Below, piece after piece: positions 23,574 to 34,981 of a stretch of DNA of 64,000 nucleotides. The stretch is taken from contig CM041200.1 in the NCBI GenBank assembly GCA_023078555.1, forward strand, positions 3,713,921 to 3,777,920, given 5' to 3'. The DNA is from Ulva prolifera (Eukaryota; Chlorophyta; Ulvophyceae; Ulvales; Ulvaceae). How positions within the stretch are numbered: position 1 is the first letter of the stretch; every line of letters starts with the position of its first letter. The translations under genes and the position numbers were made by a program. The notes below the pieces were generated by a model that saw nothing but the letters and a program-made list of their open reading frames with translations, did not search any database and was not told the DNA's origin.

Positions 23574-26500
23574 TCAGCTGCTGCTGCTGCTCCTGGAACT
23601 ACCCCCATCACTACTGCTGGCCTGGCTGCTGCTGCTGCGCTCACTGACGCCGGAGGTCAGCCCGGATGCGGTAGTTTCAGTCTGGCGCATTTCTGTCCGA
23701 GAGTGCATGCTGGAGCCGCTTGCAGCTAATGATCTACTGCCAGTTGCGGAAGACGTGTTCCGGTCACCAGCTGAGGTGCTTCTCGAAACTCCAGATGCTG
23801 TTGCCCCAGCATTCCGCCCCATGGAAGGTAATCGAGATTTGATTGGGGGCAGGCCTTCCGCAGAGGGAGACGCAATCCGCTGGGGCGCAAGCATATCCTC
23901 CTTTCTGCATGTGTGCATTTTTTGCACAGGGGAACGAATGGGTATTGGTTTTTGAGTGCAGTGGCTACAGGATTGCTGTCTCTGGCGACAGGGACCGCAC
24001 GGACTAGGTGCGAAGAAGAAATCACCAAATTCGACCAGATTGTATCAGCCGGCGCACGAATATAGGAACTGCCTCACTTGCGGTTTATACATACCTCCTG
24101 TGTTTTTGTGCTAGCGCATCCATGGCCTCTGGGCCAAATCCAAACTGTGCGTCCACAAAGGCCCGGTCGTTTTGGGGGCTGATACCCAACGGAGACTGCG
24201 GCGGCACTCTCCACGAGCTATCTTGCAGCTTCTCGGGGCTGCCGAAACCCCCTAGCAGCTGAGCCTCTTTTTCTACCAGCTTTGCCTTCATTTGTGCCAT
24301 CTCCCGAGCATAGGCCATCGTTGCCTGCATGGAGACACTGTGTGGTGCACGTCCATGGCACGCCCATCGCGTTGCACCTGCTCAACACCCGACAGCCCGC
24401 CGTACGGTCAGCAAGAATTTCCTGCTGAGGCCTTTCCAAACTTCACCTGGGCACTGCGTGTGTGTCCCAATGCACCAACTCAGCCAGTTCGAGCTCACCT
24501 CCAGCAAGTCATTGTCTGCGGCTTGTGCGGCCTCCTCGGCCTGCTTGGCACGCTCCCCCGCAGCCTCTGAGGCTGCTTCGGCCGCTTCTGCGGTCGCCAC
24601 CGCCTGCTGCTCCTTGTGCCTGGCCTCTTCAGCCGTCTGCTGTAGCCCTTCCATCCTCTCCTTGACTCTACTGAGCTCCTTCCTCAGCGCAACCACTTCC
24701 TCGGGTGTATGCTGTGGAGACCGGAGTTGAACTGGCTCTGGCGGCAAGTTGGCAGGAGCTTGTGCAGGCAGAGAATGTAACGATGGCGTGGCCGCTGCTG
24801 CCTGTGGCTCAGGCTCCTTCACTCTGGCTGCCTTTGCTTTCGACTTCCCTGCCCGCACAGCTGGCGACATTGCACTCTCAGCTTTTGCCCTTGCCCGTGC
24901 TGCAGAGATCTCTGCGCTGCTCTTTGCGGCCTCTGCGGCGTCACGCGCGGCCGCAGCAGCGTCCACAGCAACCGCAGCCGCAGTGTTTGCAGCCTTGAGC
25001 TCTTTCACCTCAGCAACGGCCCGCCGGAGGAGCGCCTCCAGGCTCACAATCACCTGCTGCTGGTTGCGAACCGTCTTCTTCAGCACAGGCACCCGTGCCA
25101 CCGCCTCCTCAAGCTCCCTCACCACACGGTTCTGCTGCAGGTGCGCCCGTTGCAGCTCCCCCATATGCACCGCCAGCTTCTTCGCCTCAACATCATGTAC
25201 GTGCTGATCCTACAGAACGTGCAGAGTGAAGCCGAAGTGGCCGGCCGCATCACGCCGAGCAGCAGTGCACGGATCCGCACCTTCAGCCTTCGCAGAAGCT
25301 CGGCATTCTTCACACGCTCCGTGCGGGCACAGGCCGCGTATGCATGGCACCTGTGCATCAGCTGCTCATGTGGCAGCTTCTGCAGGCAGGACACCTGCTC
25401 TGGATCTGGTTCACGGCTCTCATGCAGGAGTTTCCGTAGCTCCGCCACGTCATTGTGCAGCGCCCGGTTCTTGCCGTCAACATCCCGCAAGCGCCATCCC
25501 GCCAGCTCACACCGCTGCTCCGCAGTGTCCGCAGCTCGCTGGATGTGCTGCAGCGCCACCTGGCTCAGCAGAGCATCCTCCACCAGGCACTCAATTGTGG
25601 CGCCAGACCCCGCCATCATCCCGCTCGCTCCATTGGCCACAGTCGGCACGGCCGACGTCCACTGCGCGGGCTCCGTCGCAGACGGCGCCAAGGTGCGCAG
25701 CAATTCCATGTAGTTCTCACTCGTCCAGTACCGAACCTCCAGAGTTGTGTCGCCATCCTCTGCAGACCGTTGCCTATGTGAGGTGATGCGCATGCTTGCA
25801 CACCAGTAACGCGTACGAGGGTGGGGCGACGGATGGCACACCGTCACCGCCACGGAAGGGGAGGCTACTGTAAGGCACCAGGGCGCCATGCCCATCCTGC
25901 GGGAGGTGCCTGAGCGGGAGCGTGCACTGGCCTAGCACTTTGCTGTCCTCATCTGCAACGACTGAGTGGAGCGACAGCACGATGGCACTTTCCTCTCGGC
26001 TGCCAGCTTGAAGCGCCAGCAGGAGCATTCTGGACACCGGCCACACCTGCACTCTAGCAGACCTGCCCAGGATCGGAACAATCTCATCCCCATTCATATC
26101 CCATTCTGCAGAGGCCTCCTGCAGAGCCGCATTGTCTTCTGCAGTGGTTCCAGAGAGCTCAATGTAGATGTCTCCAAAGTCAATAGCTTCGGCGGCTGCT
26201 TGAACAGAATCAGCATCGGAGGCACCGTCGCTGTCGTCAGGGCTGTCACCAAGTTGGACCCGAGCAAAAACACCCAGGAAGTCTTCATCTGCATCGCCGG
26301 CATGCGTTTCAGCACTGCAGGATGCCAGCCGGAGCTGAACAACACCCATGGCCTTGTCCTTGCGGCTGCGCCAACGCTCCACCTCGCTGCAGGGGGCATT
26401 CGAGAGGCACAGCGTCACAAACAGTGTGCTGTGAGATGCCTCTCCAGCACCATTGCCATGCACCTCAGCCAGAGTCAGTGGGACTTGCACGTTGTAGTAG

Positions 26501-27763
26501 TGTCCTGCTGCAACGTGTAGAAGCGGAATGCTGCATGAAGCCATTAGAGCAGCACTTGTGTCATCCACAATGGCCAAGACAAGTCGTTCGTGTGCCAGCT
26601 CTTTCTCCACATATCTCACGACCAGCACTTCATCCCTGCAGGATCCAATGGAGCATGGACATTTGAAGCAATGAGCGCCCATCGAATCGACCCCACGACT
26701 CTGTGCCCGCAACAAGGACATGCAGCAGGGATGCAGCGGAAACAACAAGCGATACACACATGGCGAAAGGGCATCTGGAGCCTGCCTCAACCGCACATCC
26801 ACCCACATTTTGACGCACCAGGTTGGGTCACAAGAGCAGGAAACGACTCGCGTCGCTCCTTGCACCCCACCCCCGTGAACAATGTCTCGTGAGCTCTTGG
26901 CTGCCACGAAAGCTGACGGCGCGCGGGAATTACTATTATCCCCATGAGAAGCAGGCGCCTTAACCTCTGGCAACTGTCGAGCTCTAGATATCAGCACGAA
27001 CAGGTCACACTCTGACGTTCCTGGGATGATGGCTGGTGCTCTTGTACCCGGTGCTTCAGATGGAGGCCTCATGGAAGCCAACATATCTCTCTGCAGGGTG
27101 ATGCGTGCATCCACCAGCATTAACTCAAGCAGCACCTCGATTGAACAGGGTCCTGTGTCCACAGAGCTGGCCTTTTGTCATAAGCTGATCACACACATCT
27201 GAGTACCAGCTCTGGAATGAACATATGCCCTACCTGACCCTGTGGGTGACATTGCATCGCTTCGCAGCATCTTACTGGAAGAGGTCAGAGACGCATTGAT
27301 GGTGACACGATCGCCACGCAGTAGCCGGCTAGATGCTTCGCCCACAACATGAACATCCCCTTCACCTATCAGCTCATCCGATAAGCGGCCATCCGCAGCG
27401 ACCTAGAGAACATAGCAGCTCATGAAGATCTTGTTGGATTTACAAAGCAGTCAGTAAAGTATCCCGTACATGTGCCAGTCCGCGATCCAAAGCCGGAGCA
27501 GCCCAGACGGAGCAACATAGCATCGCCCGGGGCTTCAGCAGAGCTCCCAAGGCACATGGAAGCTGCAGCAAGAGATGCTTGTGCATGAAGTCTGGATTGA
27601 CAGATACTGGCGATGTCTCCGTCCTTGCAGAGCAACCCTTGTGTAACTTGGCCACGGAGCTGGAGTCGTCTCCGGTGGCAGCTACATGCACGCTGTAGCG
27701 CCGTGGATCTCGGACGCGAAGCCCCAGAACTGAAACACGAAGCACTCTACCACTTCCTTGCAT
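23574..27763 (-). CDS. C2-domain and coiled-coil protein, CCDC33-like
   Basis: Proposed start 27763 (MQGSGRVLRVSVLGLRVRDP), an N-terminal beta-rich, C2-like part. An exon at about 27403-27235 and a long exon 27162-25774 follow. The long exon carries a clear C2-type stretch: DEVLVVRYVEKELAHERLVL, IVDDTSAALMASCSIPLL, YYNVQVPLTL. Exons at about 25780-25240 and 25170-24500 hold long coiled coils (LRDVDGKNRALHNDVAELRK; VRELEEAVARVPVLKKTV, then NQQQVIVSLEALLRR). An Ala/Lys-rich linker follows, then another short coiled coil near 24330-24100 and a Ser-rich tail ending at 23574. C2 domains followed by this helix pattern are typical of CCDC33, a protein of ciliated organisms. The assignment rests on architecture and short motifs only. 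The long exon may contain an unspliced intron near 26900-26620. Confidence 0.6.
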
Positions 27764-28203
27764 ACTGTCAGTTTTCCTGACTGGGGCACCGTTTGTTTAT
27801 CTGACAATACGCTGCGGAATTCACGGAGTGAACACGATATGCCATGTGTCTCTGAGCCCCCCCACAAACTGCTACGACACGTACCAGCCTGATAGCGATG
27901 GCTGATTTGCTGTTCTGTCACACAGGCTTCCCTAGAAGACTTCCGTTCTGCGATGCTTGTGAACAGTGTGCTGGCACAGTGTCGTAAGGGCCCTACCGGG
28001 TGCGGTATTGTGATGCAAGTGCACAGGAGGCGACATCTGTTCAGTGACAGCAGCAAACGCATCATGGGGAGGGTTAGAATACCATTATATCGTGGACGAG
28101 ATGATATGCTGGCTGTTGCAGTAGGTTGCAGATTCCAGCTTTGTGAACGTCCTGGTTTGACTGTACCTGTGGAAATCATCCATCTCAGTCAGCCAAGTTC
28201 ACC
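27764..28203. promoter_or_regulatory. Divergent intergenic region, CCDC33-like / FKBP
   Basis: 440 bases between two divergent start codons. No clear core element seen. A minus-strand frame is open through much of it and could be an extra 5' exon of the C2 gene. Confidence 0.35.
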
Positions 28204-29376
28204 ATGATCAAGACACTGGCAAACGTGATTCTTGTCTTCTCCTTGGCCGTGGGCGCCATCGGGAAAGGCCCTACGAAACTGAAGGCTGAAGTCACGTATC
28301 AGCCAGAGGACTGTGATGTCAAGGCTGAAGAGGGAGATCAGGCACGTCCACGAGCTTGCATGCTTTACTCTATGTTTCTGCATTATTTATCGGCTGTCTT
28401 TGTCATGCACGGTACAGCCGACTCCTTGTTGACGAAGCCGGAGCGGACAGTGCCGATCGTGCCACGCCGCACTGCCAAATGAACAAGCACATGAGCCCTG
28501 CAGGTCAACGTACACTACACCGGAATGCTAGAGAAAGACGGATCTAAGTTTGACTCATCGTATGCTTCTGGACGTCGTGTGCTTGAGCGATCATCTGTAG
28601 CTCTCACTACCGACGTGATCGGTCCACGCCTGCAGGTATGATAGGGGAACACCACTTCCGTTCAAGTTGGGTGCGGGTCAGGTCATTGCAGGCTGGGAAC
28701 ACGGAATTGAGGTGTGAACACCGGTTTTGCTGGTTTGTGTACAGCGCTGTGTCTGAAGCAAGTATACTGTGTCGCTGGTGGATTCCCGATTAGGCCAGGC
28801 AAGTTTCTCTGACATCTTGGAACTAATTGCAGGGCATGTGCGTGGGCGAGAAGCGCACCCTGACCATTCCACCGGAGCTTGGCTACGGTGAAGCAGGTGC
28901 TGCAGGTATGTCTTCCATTTTCGTTGCATATAGGTTTCGTGCTTCCACAAATGATCTGTGGGCTCACAAAGCTGCTAGCTGTGGTCAGTGTGTTCACGAA
29001 GTAACTTTTTGTTGGCTTGTCCACCGCTGCCATGCCCATGGTCCTTTTTGAAAATCAAGATCCAGTTTCAAACACTTGAAACGCGGGCAGGCCTGAGGCT
29101 GTCCTGCACGCATGCACCCTTTTTGACAGCAATCAGACACCATTATTAAGTTGCCTGTCATCAGGTCATCGCTGTATGTGTCGGATGCATTGACGTTGCA
29201 GCTCCATCTGTGTACAGTCACTCTGCACAAGTGTCACCCATATGATGCTTCCTAGCTGCCATGCGCTGCTTGAAGCCTCGTTAAAGATGAGTCTTCAACG
29301 TTGCTGTGTAGGTGTCATCCCGCCTGGAGCAACGCTCATTTTTGAGACAGAGCTGGTCTCGGTCACCAAAGCCTGA
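28204..29376 (+). CDS. FKBP-type peptidyl-prolyl isomerase, secretory (FKBP2/FKBP13-like)
   Basis: Proline cis-trans isomerase acting in ER folding. Five exons, 28204-28341, 28504-28559, 28636-28711, 28833-28905 and 29312-29376, keep phase and give 135 residues. Residues 1-20 are a hydrophobic signal peptide ([16 protein letters not shown]). The FKBP fold then runs [76 protein letters not shown]. The drug/substrate-pocket residues Tyr, Phe, Asp, Val-Ile, Trp and Tyr are in place. It ends VTKA, so the KDEL-like retention signal of some family members is absent. To keep the conserved [10 protein letters not shown] join, intron 1 must start GC (CAG/GCACGT), a GC-AG intron. Confidence 0.93.
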
Positions 29377-30239
29377 ACTCACAAGCTCAGCCACATGTAC
29401 AAGTGTCCAGATCTAGATTTGGCACCAGTGATGACGAATCTGTGAATGCATGGCTGCGCAGCGAGTACTCTGGCCGGCCATGGTGTGATATGGAGATTTT
29501 GGTAGTAGTGCAGACACTGGTGATGTATGAATGTAATGTTTTGCCTGCACCATCGTTACTGCGAGGCTGTGTGTGGCACATGCTTACTTCGGTGGGTCTG
29601 CCGTATGCCTGCTGCGCTGTACTATTGGCACACCTTGAGCCTGTTGCTTCAGATGCACGGCGGCACAGCCTGCCACAGCCAACTGCCATGTGCGCTGGTG
29701 ACAGATTCAATGCGAAGTGGTCGTCTGTAAAGCAGTTTGGTCTTGATCAATGGAGTGCTGTGTAGTCCCCACCCCTGCACAGCCATGCTCATACCTGAGC
29801 TGCATGTATGTGAAATTTCGATGGCAAGAAAGCTGACGCAGCTGCGGTTGTCAGCTGGCGACATACCTGCTCCATACAGAAGTACTTAGCTTCTTTGCTT
29901 GAATTCCTACTCCCGCGTGAACTTCAATGCCTTACACCCACGTGACATGTAAGTAGCAGAGCACCACACCTTGGCCACAAACAATAATCCTGAAAGCATG
30001 TGTTACGAGGACAACACAAGGATGTAGTTAGCACCGCAGAAATCTCCTTCAGCACCGCAACAGGAACATGTTGCACCCACACCACGGCCGTCACCCCAAG
30101 CAGAAGATTCGGCCACTCAATGCAGCCCCCATGCAACCAATTCCAAGCCCCTACGAACTTGTATACCAACGCCCACACATGCGCATCCCCCTCGCGAACA
30201 ACCCTGCGCCCCGTACCATAAATCTCCACACAAATCCAC

Positions 30240-30607
30240 GCGTGTGGGTCTGAGGGAGGGTGGGGTTGGGGCGGGGCCCCTGGCGGTCGGGCGGCCTCGG
30301 GAGGCACCGCCTCAACCGCGGCTGCGTCGTGGACCCACGCTGGTGGGCTGGGATGGGTGAATGTTTCTGAAGGTGGGGGTGTGTGCGTGGGGGTCAGGAG
30401 TTGAGGTGTTGGGCGCAACTTGGGGTGCGGTGTAGGTGTCTGCATGTGGCAGCCTGTGTGTTTGTTTCTTTTGTTGGGGGCGCTGTGGTTCTTTGCGTCC
30501 GCTGTTTGCGGTTGTGGCGTAGGTGCTTTCGACTGGTTTGGTGGTCGTGCGCTGCTCGCTGGTTTCGCGATGCTGCCCGCCTCCCTGCCTTCATCCTTGT
30601 GACACAC
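30240..30607 (+). repeat. G/T-rich repeat unit 1 ending CCTTGTGACACAC
   Basis: G/T-rich stretch whose end (CTGCCTTCATCCTTGTGACACAC region, 30585-30607) matches the ends at 31055-31073, 37901-37919 and 49567-49585. The consensus tail is TTTGTCYTTGTAACACAC. The left edge is my estimate. Confidence 0.45.
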
Positions 30608-30639
30608 ACACCCACCCATACTCCCACGACGGCACGCGT

Positions 30640-31073
30640 GCACATCCACAGCAACCGCTTGTGATCTGCTGCATGGCAGCTGTGTTTGGCAGGGGCGGGC
30701 GTCTTAATCGGGCCTGCGGCCCCTGTGTGCAGGCGGCCCGGCCCGGCCTGGCGGTGTCTTGTTTGGCTGCCTCGGGCGCAACCGTTGCTGGTCCTCCATG
30801 CATGTTTGAGCATGTGAACTTGAGCGTGTGGGTGGGCGTGTGTGCAGGTGTGTGAGTCCTTGGTGTCGCAGAGCGTGGGTGCGGGTGCGCATGGCGGTGC
30901 TTCCGCAAGGCGTGGGTTGATGTGCATACTGGTGGTGCCGGCTGGCGGCATGTACTGCTCGGGCTACTTGATGCAGATTAGTGTCGCTGCGGCTTGGGTG
31001 CTGCTACTGTACTTGTGATGCACGTTCTTCCTTCGCTGTGATCTGCTTCCTTGCGTTTGTCCTTGTCACACAC
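30640..31073 (+). repeat. G/T-rich repeat unit 2 ending CCTTGTCACACAC
   Basis: Second G/T-rich unit, in the same orientation directly after unit 1. It ends GTTTGTCCTTGTCACACAC at 31055-31073. The body shares composition rather than clear sequence with unit 1. The left edge is approximate. Confidence 0.4.
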
Positions 31074-31110
31074 AGGAAGTGCTAATGCACCTGCGCCCAA
31101 GGCGACTATA

Positions 31111-31233
31111 GGATGTGTTTGAGGAAGATTGGGGTTTCCGGGCTGCGGACAACCCTGCAGCCAGGAGGCCCGGCGGCCGCCGGCAGTCTTGCGTCTAAAG
31201 ACCTCGAAACCCCAGCCTTCCTCAAACACGTCC
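31111..31233. repeat. Foldback element with 27-bp terminal inverted repeats
   Basis: The left arm starts at 31111 (GGATGTGTTTGAGGAAGATT) and the right arm ends at 31233. The reverse complement of the right arm is the same sequence apart from about 3 transitions in 27 positions. Near the centre is a perfect 14-base palindrome, CCGGCGGCCGCCGG, at 31170-31183. No target-site duplication is obvious. It could be a MITE-like element or a structured RNA/regulatory hairpin. Confidence 0.75.
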
Positions 31234-31948
31234 TGCCCCCCAAGCCCGCACTACGTCACCTCAGGGCAGTGCAGCAGTGACACACCGATCACAGACCATG
31301 CAGCCACCGGCAATATCGCATGCTAGGCAGGACTGAATTCAGTCTTCAGGCAGCTAGATGTACTGCATATGGCATGCATGCAGAGGCCATTGGGCGGTGA
31401 CGCCGTGTGGGGAAGCAGGGGGGGGGCGCCCTCTTAGGCAAGATGACCTGCAGACATTCATCTCGAAAGCATGCACCCTCCATGACCTGTCCTCTCAATG
31501 GACACTGCAATGCATCCGAATGTCTACTAGCTGATGAGGCTACACACATGGCAAGGCTCAAACTGGGCACATCTGGTCGCTTTCGTCCGTAGTTGCCATG
31601 CAGCTAGCATCATTCAGTGAATTGTTTGCCTCGGATAATACACGTTGTTGAGGTCCGATAAGCATATGGCTGCTGCATTCGAATTTTCCTTACTGCACAT
31701 GTTCGTTGGCCATGCATGCGCCATTTTGAAGGACGCCGCGAAGACCCTGGAACGTTCTTCCGCCAGCAGTCGACCGTGCACGGTCAAACTTTAGTTCACA
31801 TCGTCCAACACACGGTCGCGATTCAACGTTAATTGCGGACCAGCAGTCATGACCCGCGCATACGCTACCTGACACAAGTGTAGAAGATTACGCGACGACG
31901 ATCAGGCCGCGGTAATCACAGTTCGGTCAGCGACAGCGAATTTCAACA

Positions 31949-33565
31949 ATGGTCAGCAAGGAGCAGTTGGAAGGCGCAAAGTCTGCCCTCACGGAGCTGA
32001 TCACTTCTAAGTCTTGTGGTCCCCTCTTGATTCGTTTGGGGTGGCACGATGCTGGGACTTACGACGACGTGCGCGACTGTTCAACTCCAGCATGATGTTG
32101 GCGCCTTTTCGTCGTTCTACTCAGACAGTATTGCACACAGCGAACCGATAACTCACAGTCATCCGCATGGTCGCTCCAAGCGGTCAGTCACTCCGCGGCC
32201 ACGGTGTTCGGGCATGTCGGATATGCTGCGCAGCTCGCATCCGATGTCGCCGCGATCGCACTTCTGCACACAGCTGCACAGACCTTGTTGCGGCTGTAAT
32301 TGGTCATTGACTTGCTATCTCATGATTGTGGACGGCAACACCAGACCAAGCCTTCATGCAGAGCATTGGCAAGGACGCCTGGCCCAAGTGCGGAGGTGCC
32401 AACGGCTCGATCCGCTTTGACCCTGAGATCCTGCACGGCGCCAACGCCGGGCTGAAGAACGGACTTGTGCTCCTGGAGCCCATCAAGGCGCAATTCCCCG
32501 AAGTTGGCTATGCCGATCTGTATCAGCTGGCCTCTGCCACAGCCGTGGAGGTACGCTACTGTGTAAAGAGCAACACCTGACATCTCAGCTTCGGTGGGCA
32601 ACACGGTTTCCAGCTGGTCTTTCCTGCAGGTCATGGGCGGCCCTAAGATTCCCATGAAGTATGGCCGCAAGGATGCCACAGGCCCTGACATGTGCCATCC
32701 GGAGGGCAACCTGCCAGCTGGCGCTGCCCCATGGCCCACGGGTGGCGACGCCGCTGGGCATCTCCGTGCTGTCTTCCACCGCATGGGCCTGACAGATCAG
32801 GACATCGTGGCTCTTTCCGGTGCTCACTGTGTTGGCCGCGCCCATCCCAGCCGCTCTGGCCTGTGCCACAAGCCCGAGACCAAGTACACAGTTGCCAGTG
32901 CTTGCCCTGTCGGGACTGGTACCACAGGTGGTGCTTCATGGACTCCCGAGTGGACTAAGTTCGACAACACATACTTCCAGATTGTGAAGGAACCCAAGGA
33001 TGAGGAGCTGCTCGCTCTCGAGACTGACACGGTCCTTTTCAAGGATCCTGAATTCAAGTACGTTCTCTATCATGCTTATTCTCTATCGTCTGTCGTAGAG
33101 TTCTCATGTTACTCATGATTACAGTGCGTGGTATTTTATGGAGGATTCTGTGCTGTTGCTTGGAAGCCGCTCTGGCCCCATGTGTTTGGCTTGCCTGGAA
33201 TTTTACGACCAGATCATGCAAGCGCTGACGGTGACCTGTGATGATTGGCAATACAATACTTTCTCTGCTCATGCTAGCACTGTATGCAGTTCATCCACTG
33301 CTGCTTGAGGCTCAGACGGTGTCTGTCCGCTGTGTCCCAGTTCAGTGCTCGTTGGTGCAGTCACCTGGTTGGTTTTGGATTGCATTCATATGGAATCTCA
33401 TGTGCGCACTAGGCATCAGTGCATGACCACTGCATCGTGTTGTGCAGGAAGTTCGCAGACAAGTATGCAGAGGATCAGGATAAGTTCTTCTCAGACTACG
33501 CGGAGTCACATGCGAAGCTGTCTGAGTTGGGTGTGGCGTGGGAGGGCGAGCCTGTCACCATCTAG
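31949..33565 (+). CDS. APX: Ascorbate peroxidase, cytosolic type
   Basis: Class I haem peroxidase that reduces hydrogen peroxide with ascorbate. Exons 31949-32068, 32362-32550, 32630-33057 and 33448-33565 keep phase and give 284 residues. There is no transit peptide: the protein starts [14 protein letters not shown], as in cytosolic forms. The distal site [13 protein letters not shown] has the catalytic Arg, Trp and His. [20 protein letters not shown] and [12 protein letters not shown] follow. The proximal site is [16 protein letters not shown], with the haem-ligand His and the Arg that binds ascorbate in the plant enzyme. It ends [20 protein letters not shown], typical of APX. Between the proximal site and [10 protein letters not shown] it carries an extra loop of roughly 20 residues with a cysteine, compared with plant cytosolic APX. 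Two introns start GTACG. Confidence 0.96.
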
Positions 33566-34981
33566 GTATTTCGTGCAGCTGTGTTGTAGTGCAATGCTCC
33601 TTGCCAGTCTGAGCAGATGCAAATCTGCTCTCCGACTGCAGCAGCCAGGTGGGTCAGAATGTGGCAGCATTGATGTCCTAGCACAAGTGTGTATACAGCT
33701 CAACTGAGGGCCATTAGTTGATTTGTTCTCCTGGCGTCATGTGCAGCGGAATATGTTAAGTTAGTCCAATCTGTCATGCTTCTGTTGTAGCATATGCATT
33801 TACAAGCGAGGGTGCATGGCTGCTCCAAAACATGTTTGACATTCTGCATGAGATGTCACCACGGCTTTCAGATCAACGACAGTGTACCATGCACGTGAAT
33901 GTGATAGTCATCGCACTTGCGCCTGTAGTCCGCTGGCATCTTCCTCTAAGCGTCTGAGACGTGTCACCACGAGCAGACGAGCATCCTGCAAAACACGTAG
34001 TATGCATATCAGGATGCAAATCATGATAAAATTCAAACGGAAGACTGTCAGTAATGACCAAAAATTCATGGACACAGTGGAAATGCCCGGGCAGCTGGGA
34101 AAGCGGCAGGATACCTTTGCCTAGGTCGCCGGTCCAGAGGGGCCAGTGGAGAGACGCCCATGAGCGCAAGCTTCGGGAAGGGCTCTAGAGCACGTCACAT
34201 GGACAAGATGCGGGTGCCGAGGGGACATTCAGAAACGGCCCAGATGGCCGCGGGTACACTGGCATTATGGCGAATGTGCAGGCACTGAGCAGTGCTCAGT
34301 GAGCACAAGCATGCATGGATGTGAACGCTGTTCGAATGGAAAACAAAACAATGATACACCGATGCGCTTGTTGAATTATGTGGCTCGACACATTGTGCAC
34401 GCTGTGCGCCCCGTCCATAGCCGCACACGTGCTGTGGTGTACAGCAGATCACATCCGAAAGGAGAGGCGCACGTGTACATACAGCCGGGTAAGCAAGACC
34501 TCGGTCGAGTTGAAAAATCAGACGTATTAAGAGGCCATCCCGTAAGAGATACGCGCCCGGGAAGGTGTGTGGTGTATCGCAATCTAATCAGCCTGAACAA
34601 AGGGCGCCCTGATTCAAACGCCCATCACGATCACGAAGCCTCTACAGCGGAATATGAGCAGCTACAGCATCTCAGTGTACCCCTGTGATAGGCTGTAAAT
34701 ACTATGTAGGCTTTCATCGCCATTAAGCGTTTTGATCGGCTGCTTCGGAAGGGCGCGCTCCTGCCTGGGCCAAGCGCACCCCAGCCACGGCCGGACCAAA
34801 CGGATCCTGAGAAAAGATGGCATTGAGGACACTTTCACGCCCCAGCAGGGAAAATCATCGTCAGCCACGTGGGGTCGTGCGTTGGTGTCATCGCCGCAAT
34901 TTGGACACTGCTCATGGCACGTACCTCAAGAGATAGGATGTGGCAAAGTACAAAGCATCACAGACGGGCAAGACGCGGAAC
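33566..34981. other. Intergenic, no supported gene
   Basis: 3' flank of APX and 5' flank of the SNAPC1-like gene. Open frames are short and unconvincing on both strands. No repeat or RNA gene recognised. Confidence 0.45.

Larger units (their letters stand above)
29377..31948. other. Gene-poor region with repeats, FKBP to APX
   Basis: 2.6 kb without a supported gene. The frame at 29403-29765 (+) has no recognisable motif. From about 30240 to 31080 the plus strand is G/T-rich and contains two copies of a terminal block shared with two other places in the window. A foldback element is at 31111-31233. The last few hundred bases before 31949 should hold the APX promoter. Confidence 0.5.

Noticed and set aside
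30000-31100. Protein-coding gene in the G/T-rich region
   Set aside because: Frames on both strands are low-complexity, Pro/His/Thr or Val/Cys/Gly-rich, and share composition with the repeat units.
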